The position numbers and the translations under genes are program-made. A stretch of 64,000 bases of DNA from an uncultured Spirochaetaceae bacterium (GTDB taxonomy: Bacteria; Spirochaetota; Spirochaetia; Sphaerochaetales; Sphaerochaetaceae). Under the pieces are notes generated by a model. That model was given only the letters and a program-made list of their open reading frames with translations. It had not been told where the DNA came from and ran no database searches. Below, piece by piece: positions 59,280 to 64,000 of this stretch. The stretch's first letter is position 1. Each line of letters starts with the position of its first letter. The stretch spans positions 302,270 to 366,269 of the forward strand of contig CALXYM010000002.1 of assembly GCA_944392965.1 (NCBI GenBank). The letters run 5' to 3'.

Positions 59280-60065
59280 ATGGACATGAAAGATTTCTCA
59301 CTAGAAGGGAAAGTGGCATGGGTAACAGGTGCCAGCTATGGAATCGGATTCGCAATCGCTTCCGCTTATGCGACAGCAGGAGCTAAGATCGTATTCAACG
59401 ACATCAAGGAAGAGCTCGTTGAGAAAGGTCTTGCAGCTTATAAGGAAGCAGGGATCGAAGCTACTGGTTACGTCTGTGATGTAACGAATGAGGAGCAGGT
59501 TGAGGAGACGACGAAGAAGATTCTCGACAAGTTCGGCAAGATCGACATCCTCGTAAATAACGCGGGAATCATTAAGAGAATTCCTATGCTTGAGATGAAG
59601 GCATCAGAGTTCAGACAGGTTATCGACGTCGACCTCAATGCACCATTCATCGTATCCAAGGCCGTCATTCCTTCAATGATCAAGAACGGACATGGAAAGA
59701 TCATCAACATCTGTTCAATGATGAGCGAGCTTGGAAGGGAGACTGTAAGCGCATACGCTGCCGCAAAGGGTGGTCTCAAAATGCTCACAAGGAACATCGC
59801 AAGTGAGTACGGCCAGTACAACATCCAGTGCAATGGTATCGGACCTGGATATATCGAGACTCCTCAGACGGCTCCTCTCAGAGTTCCAGGAAATCCGTTT
59901 AATGAGTTCATCCTCGCAAAGACTCCTGCAAACCGTTGGGGAAAGACGGAGGATCTTCAGGGACCTGCAGTATTCCTCGCATCCGATGCTTCCAACTTCG
60001 TAAACGGACACGTCCTTTACGTAGATGGCGGTATCCTTGCATACATCGGCAAGCAGCCTCAGTAA
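59280..60065 (+). CDS. kduD: SDR dehydrogenase, 2-deoxy-D-gluconate/gluconate dehydrogenase type
   Basis: 261 residues. NAD(P) motif VTGASYGIGFA, NNAG, catalytic Ser in NICSMMSELGRETVSAYAAAKGG with Tyr-x3-Lys, and IGPGYIETPQTAPLR. In KduI-KduD operons this enzyme reduces DKII to 2-keto-3-deoxygluconate. Sequence is also close to gluconate 5-dehydrogenases, so the gene name rests on the neighbour. The strong GGGAGG ribosome site is at the usual distance. Confidence 0.88.
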   Translation: MDMKDFSLEGKVAWVTGASYGIGFAIASAYATAGAKIVFNDIKEELVEKGLAAYKEAGIEATGYVCDVTNEEQVEETTKKILDKFGKIDILVNNAGIIKRIPMLEMKASEFRQVIDVDLNAPFIVSKAVIPSMIKNGHGKIINICSMMSELGRETVSAYAAAKGGLKMLTRNIASEYGQYNIQCNGIGPGYIETPQTAPLRVPGNPFNEFILAKTPANRWGKTEDLQGPAVFLASDASNFVNGHVLYVDGGILAYIGKQPQ

Positions 60066-60084
60066 GGAAAGAAAATAAGATTTT

Positions 60085-60110
60085 AAAGGTGGGTGAAAGC
60101 CCACCTTTTA
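60085..60110 (+). terminator. Terminator of the uronate operon
   Basis: AAAGGTGGG (60085-60093) pairs with CCCACCTTT (60100-60108) around a 6-nt loop; the stem end supplies TTT, then TATC. Confidence 0.7.
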
Positions 60111-60147
60111 TCATGCTTTAGCCACATCCTCTTTTTCACGGTTTTTC

Positions 60148-61776
60148 TCATACTTTTACTTTCACATCATTCACCGTCAGCCCGCCTTCCAGGACCCTGG
60201 TATTCGTATATCCATAATACTTCAATCTATTCTGCAGGAAGTAGCCTCGCTTACCTCGGGCACATACCAGAAGTAGCTTCTCATCCTTTCCTATTCCATC
60301 AACAGGACCGGAGACCTTCCCTAGATCGACCCATGTAGCTCCGGGAATTGAAGGACGGGGAAGAACATCGATCACCCTGTAACCATCTGCCCCGTTTTGA
60401 AGATATTCAAGGGGACTAATCGTCTCAAATTCGCCAAGAATCTTATTTTCCAAGACACAACAGATCTGAGAGAACGGGGAGATGGCAGTAGAAAACGGAG
60501 GAGCGTAGGAAAAATCAGCATCGATGAATTCCTCCACCCTCATTCCCTTCGTCACTGCAACCACGGCAATATCATTCATCTTATCAACATTTCCACTGCC
60601 AAGAATCTGGAAACCGAGAATCCTATGGGTCTTCTTCTCCGCGATGAGTTTCATGATAAATGAAGATGATCCTGTATAATAATGTGCTTTATCATCGGTG
60701 ACTGCGACAGCTGTGATGACATCAAAGCCCTCTTTTCTTGCCGCCTGCTCTGTAAGTCCCGTTCTTGCAACATTGAGATCCTTCAGAATTCTTGCTATAC
60801 CCGTTCCCACGGTCCCAGGATAAGAACAATCCCTTCCTATGAGGCTTTTTGCCAGGATCCGTGCGGAGATGTTGGCGGTAGACCCCATTGCCGAATACAT
60901 CCTATTCCCCGTTATCCTGTTGGAAACAAGAGACGCATCTCCTGCGGCATATACATCAGGAATATTTGTCCGCATCGCAGGATCAACGAGGATAGCACCT
61001 TTCTCCATTTCAATACCACTGCCGGAAAGGAATCCCGTTGCGGGTCTGACTCCGAGAGCAAGAATCAGCATATCGGCAGCAAGTACTCCTCGACTCGTCC
61101 TGACAGCAGAGACCCTATCCTCGCCTATTATCTCCTCCAGTCTCGTTCCCAGAAGGATTTTCATCCCCTCTTCTTCAAGCCGTCTTTGAGCCAAGGTTGA
61201 TAACTCAACATCGAATGCGTTCGGCATTATCGTATCCGCCATATCGATCACGGTCACCTCACATTCATCCCTCTTGAGATTCTCCGCCATCTCCAGACCG
61301 ATAAAACCAGCTCCTGCGATAACGATCTTCCTGACATGACCGTCTCTTACATACATGCGGATTTTCTCAGCGTCATCCGGTGTCCTCACAGTGAAAACAC
61401 CCTGCAGGTCCACACCCTTGAGAGGAGGAACAATACTCTCAGCTCCTGTTGCAATCACGAGGGCATCATACCCCTCACTATGCTCCTGACCGTCTTTGAC
61501 ATACCTTACGATCTTTGACGAAAAATCGACACCTTTCACTTCAGCTCCCGTCAAGACCTCCACTCCAGTCAGAGAAGAAAAGGATTCAGGGGTGTTTACA
61601 ATCAACTCATCGTAATCCTTGATCACAGATCCGACATAATAAGGAAGGCCACAACCTGCATAGGAAATGTCCCTGCCTTTCGTGAGGATCTTCACCTCAG
61701 CTCCCCTATCCTCTCTTTTTATTTTTGCTGCGGCCTTCGTTCCTGCCGCAACCCCTCCTAAGACCAAGATCTTCAT
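60148..61776 (-). CDS. CoA-disulfide reductase-like flavoenzyme with rhodanese domain
   Basis: 542 residues from ATG 61776. The ATG at 61794 precedes the AAAAGGAG that serves this one. FAD motif LVLGGVAAGTKAAAKIKR, redox-active Cys in ISYAGCGLPYYVG, NAD motif IAGAGFIGLEMAENLKR, and the C-terminal rhodanese domain with active-site Cys in LLVCARGKRGYFLQNRL. CoADR-RHD enzymes reduce CoA disulfide or persulfides. Coupled to the ZIP gene upstream. Confidence 0.9.
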   Translation of the reverse strand: MKILVLGGVAAGTKAAAKIKREDRGAEVKILTKGRDISYAGCGLPYYVGSVIKDYDELIVNTPESFSSLTGVEVLTGAEVKGVDFSSKIVRYVKDGQEHSEGYDALVIATGAESIVPPLKGVDLQGVFTVRTPDDAEKIRMYVRDGHVRKIVIAGAGFIGLEMAENLKRDECEVTVIDMADTIMPNAFDVELSTLAQRRLEEEGMKILLGTRLEEIIGEDRVSAVRTSRGVLAADMLILALGVRPATGFLSGSGIEMEKGAILVDPAMRTNIPDVYAAGDASLVSNRITGNRMYSAMGSTANISARILAKSLIGRDCSYPGTVGTGIARILKDLNVARTGLTEQAARKEGFDVITAVAVTDDKAHYYTGSSSFIMKLIAEKKTHRILGFQILGSGNVDKMNDIAVVAVTKGMRVEEFIDADFSYAPPFSTAISPFSQICCVLENKILGEFETISPLEYLQNGADGYRVIDVLPRPSIPGATWVDLGKVSGPVDGIGKDEKLLLVCARGKRGYFLQNRLKYYGYTNTRVLEGGLTVNDVKVKV

Positions 61777-61793
61777 ATCTAAACTCCTTTTCA

Positions 61794-62552
61794 TTATCCA
61801 AAAATTCCATCAAGAAGCATCATGACCGCAAAGCCAATGGCAGCTCCAACGGTTCCGATATTCGAATGCTCCCCCTCTGAGGCCTCAGGAATGAGTTCCT
61901 CTACGACGACGTAGAACATCGCACCTGCGGCAAAAGAGAGAAGAAAAGGTAGAAGGGATGAGAGCATGGAAACAAAGAGGAATGCGAGCAGAGCCCCTGC
62001 CGGTTCAACTATTCCAGACAGAGTCCCTTCAAAAAACGCACGGCTTTTTCTCTTTCCTTCCTTGTAAAGGGGCATTGAGACTATCATGCCCTCTGGAAAA
62101 TTCTGTAAAGCAATTCCAAGAGAGAGGGCAAGGGCTGATGTATAAGGAATTCCACCTTCCAAGCTTACGGATGCTGCTGCGGCAGCTCCTACAGCCATTC
62201 CTTCCGGAATATTATGAAGCGTAACAGCAAGCATAAGCAGGGATGATTTTGATAGTTTAGAACGTTTTCCTTCAGCCTTTTCCGCCGTTGCATGGATATG
62301 TGGAACAACTGTATCGAGGATGAGAAGGAACAGGACTCCGCAGAGGAATCCCAGAGCTGCAGTATAATACGAAGAGGAATCTATCGCAGGTAGCAGAAGG
62401 GACCAGACAGAGGCGGCGATCATGACGCCCGCAGCGAATCCGGTAACAATTTTTCCAGTCTTCTCACCTATTCCATCATGAAAGAAATAAACACTGAACG
62501 AACCAAGAAGCGTACCAAGAAAAGGTACAAGAAAAAGCAATGCTATACTCAT
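61794..62552 (-). CDS. ZIP-family divalent metal transporter
   Basis: 252 residues, eight helices. Metal path motifs LHNIPEGMAVG and LQNFPEGMIVS, and VVEELIPEASEGEHSN. It probably imports zinc or another divalent ion. First gene of a two-gene unit with the flavoenzyme. Confidence 0.9.
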   Translation of the reverse strand: MSIALLFLVPFLGTLLGSFSVYFFHDGIGEKTGKIVTGFAAGVMIAASVWSLLLPAIDSSSYYTAALGFLCGVLFLLILDTVVPHIHATAEKAEGKRSKLSKSSLLMLAVTLHNIPEGMAVGAAAAASVSLEGGIPYTSALALSLGIALQNFPEGMIVSMPLYKEGKRKSRAFFEGTLSGIVEPAGALLAFLFVSMLSSLLPFLLSFAAGAMFYVVVEELIPEASEGEHSNIGTVGAAIGFAVMMLLDGIFG

Positions 62553-62630
62553 GAAAGAAGGATACCCTAAAGAGGAAAATTAGCCAATACAACCCCATTT
62601 AGGAGATAGAGGGGAAACAAAAGATAAGAA

Positions 62631-62648
62631 AACATATAAACTTATGTT
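62631..62648. promoter_or_regulatory. Inverted repeat between the ZIP operon and the truncated GntR gene
   Basis: AACATA-N6-TATGTT, perfect arms. It lies upstream of the -35 (TTGGCT) of the truncated GntR gene and about 80 bp upstream of the ZIP start. It may be the operator of the former GntR protein. Confidence 0.4.
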
Positions 62649-62664
62649 AAAAATAGGATAAATT

Positions 62665-62693
62665 TTGGCTTAGTAAGGATACTACCGTAAAAT
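62665..62693 (+). promoter_or_regulatory. Promoter of the truncated GntR gene
   Basis: TTGGCT at 62665-62670, 17-bp spacer, TAAAAT at 62688-62693; ATG at 62707 with GAGG just before it. Confidence 0.55.
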
Positions 62694-62706
62694 TTAATAA
62701 GAGGTA

Positions 62707-63126
62707 ATGACGAAGACTATCGATCGAGAATCCCCGATTCCCGTGTACTACCAGATAGAAAGGGATCTGCTGGGAAGAATCAATCGCGGAGAATGGCCAG
62801 TTGAATCGCTCATGCCATCAGAGACGAAGCTGCTTGAGGATTATGACGTAAGCAGGGTGACTCTCCGTCAGGCATTAGCAGAACTTGAAAAAGATGGAAT
62901 CATAAAAAGATATCGTGGAAAGGGTGCATATATAATGGGAACGACTCCCAAATCATACGTGCATGATCTTAACTACAGACTTGTATCGGGAGAATGGAAT
63001 GAGGAATCGGAGAGGTCCATGACGGCAGGCATCCTCATGCTGAAGCTCATAGATAATAACCCCTACCTCCGAGGTGACAGCATCTCTGAGGCTGGAATAA
63101 TGCAAGTTAAATCTTTGTTACGGTAG
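62707..63126 (+). pseudogene. GntR/HutC-family regulator truncated in its sensor domain
   Basis: 139 residues: PIPVYYQIERDLLGRINRGEWPVESLMPSETKLLEDYDVSRVTLRQALAELEKDGIIKRYRGKGAYI is a complete GntR DNA-binding domain. Only about 45 residues of the UTRA sensor follow before the stop; complete relatives have about 240 residues. The 43 bp to the next gene leave no room for the rest in another frame, so it was lost by deletion. The remaining piece could still bind DNA. Confidence 0.75.
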
Positions 63127-63169
63127 AATTCTCAATCTGTTAAATATAAGATAAAGAGGAGAAATCCTG

Positions 63170-64000
63170 TCAGATTAACAGCTTTTCCATCTCATGCTGA
63201 TCCACATAATTTTGAAAACCGAGAAGGGAAAGAAGAGCCTGAGCATCAGGATCAGGAACATTGAGGACACGTATGTGTTCTGCTTCTGTCATTTTTATAA
63301 GATGGCTTATCAGGCTTCGTCCGATTCCTCTGCCCCTGTATTCAGGAGAAACAGCGAAGGAGGGTATATCCCCTTCTTCTCTTCCTACAATTCCATATCC
63401 GACAATCCTCTCCCCTTCCATAGCTACGCAAAAAACATAGTTCTCCTTTACAGCAAGGACCGACTCGAAAGAATTCTGCCAAGAAGGATTGAAATTCCAG
63501 AAATTCCTTAGACTACCGGTTTCCAGGACAGAGACATCCTCAATTCTCCACTTTTCAGGACAGGAGAAGTCTCTTTTTTCTATGCGATAGCATTTAAATG
63601 ACCTTTTTACAGAGAAACCACGGTTTACATATATATGATAGGCTTTGGTGTTGGATGTCAAAACCTCAAGAAGATGTCTCTTCACACCTCTGGAAAGGAG
63701 GTGTTTCTGAAGGAAATCCAACATATCTCCCGTAATCCCCTGCCCTCTTGCTTCAGGGATGACTCCCGTTCCCATGTCGTATGCGACAGGAACCCCGTCA
63801 TACACTCTTTTTGCATTCATGATGAAACCGACAAGATGAGAATCGAGAAAAGCCCCGACAGAGATGTTGGCATCATAGCCGTTTCGGACCATGTTTCTTT
63901 GAAAATGTTCAAATGGGAGATCCAGTCTTACCTGGTAATCGGAAAAAGAAGAGACGAACGCCTCATAAAGTACGGATACAGGGATGTCAGCAAGGACACT
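63170..64000 (-). CDS. Tandem-GNAT acetyltransferase (5' end beyond window)
   Basis: The frame is open to base 64000: upstream of the first in-window ATG at 63892 there are 36 more codons reading SVLADIPVSVLYEAFVSSFS and so on, which join smoothly. At least 276 residues. Two GNAT domains: the first with TGVIPEARGQGITGDMLDFL, the second with FAVSPEYRGRGIGRSLISHL. Both carry the acetyl-CoA loop (RGQGI, RGRGI). Substrate unknown. Confidence 0.85.
   Translation of the reverse strand, partial: SVLADIPVSVLYEAFVSSFSDYQVRLDLPFEHFQRNMVRNGYDANISVGAFLDSHLVGFIMNAKRVYDGVPVAYDMGTGVIPEARGQGITGDMLDFLQKHLLSRGVKRHLLEVLTSNTKAYHIYVNRGFSVKRSFKCYRIEKRDFSCPEKWRIEDVSVLETGSLRNFWNFNPSWQNSFESVLAVKENYVFCVAMEGERIVGYGIVGREEGDIPSFAVSPEYRGRGIGRSLISHLIKMTEAEHIRVLNVPDPDAQALLSLLGFQNYVDQHEMEKLLI

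Overview
The window looks like the chromosome of an anaerobic, fermentative, probably host- or sediment-associated bacterium. It carries pyruvate formate-lyase with its activase, a secondary-alcohol dehydrogenase, a rubredoxin, ferredoxin-type proteins and several routes for plant-type sugars and uronates, and no respiratory chain genes are seen. The style of the sugar-binding proteins (signal peptides ending FAGGSNE or LLFAES), the AT-leaning codon use and the gene content fit a spirochaete of the Sphaerochaeta type. That is a best guess from memory of such genomes, not a database result. No rRNA or tRNA gene was found.

Region by region. 1-8852 (minus strand) is a glycan-use locus: AraC regulator, secreted TIM-barrel protein, cytoplasmic GH3 glycosidase, a very large substrate-binding protein fused to carbohydrate-binding-like modules, and two ABC permeases, the last cut by the left edge. 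8959-15597 holds an Rpn-type nuclease/transposase, an old-yellow-enzyme-type reductase, a two-subunit aconitase X, a macro-domain protein, a 38-residue rubredoxin and an isopropanol-type dehydrogenase. 15767-19905 is an aldo/keto reductase convergent with a pyruvate formate-lyase operon in which the glycyl-radical domain is encoded by its own small gene. 20223-24254 is a MarR-controlled heterodimeric ABC exporter. 24394-30714 is housekeeping and redox: Hsp33, RlmKL, a DNA glycosylase, a flavodoxin/ferredoxin protein, a thioredoxin-CcdA pair and a YhhN protein.

30800-34830 is the accessory stretch: a probable structured non-coding RNA, a Fic protein, an orphan RelB-type antitoxin, an AIPR-family protein with a restriction-endonuclease-like N-terminus, and three 23-bp tandem units each centred on a palindrome. 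34834-39610 has a serine hydrolase, an orphan sugar-binding protein, an enolase-superfamily enzyme and a decayed LysR gene. 39668-49557 is one long minus-strand operon with overlapping genes: DEAD-box helicase, ABC exporter, PlsC, an ECF vitamin-transport module, an acyl-CoA synthetase and a MATE pump. 50626-54279 has two tandem glycolipid-type glycosyltransferases and a queuosine-precursor transporter coupled to a radical SAM protein. 57730-60065 is a GntR-kduI-kduD uronate operon with three operator-like boxes. 60148-64000 has a CoA-disulfide-reductase-like enzyme coupled to a ZIP transporter, a truncated GntR regulator and a tandem-GNAT protein that runs off the right edge.

Two patterns cut across the window. 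Most minus-strand operons are chained by 1-14 bp overlaps, usually ATGA. Several genes have a -10 box only 6-9 nt before the start codon and no Shine-Dalgarno sequence, which suggests leaderless mRNAs. The observations I would check first are the split pyruvate formate-lyase with an in-frame TGA, the putative small RNA at 30835-30957, the AIPR island with its 23-bp palindromic repeats, and the leaderless promoters.
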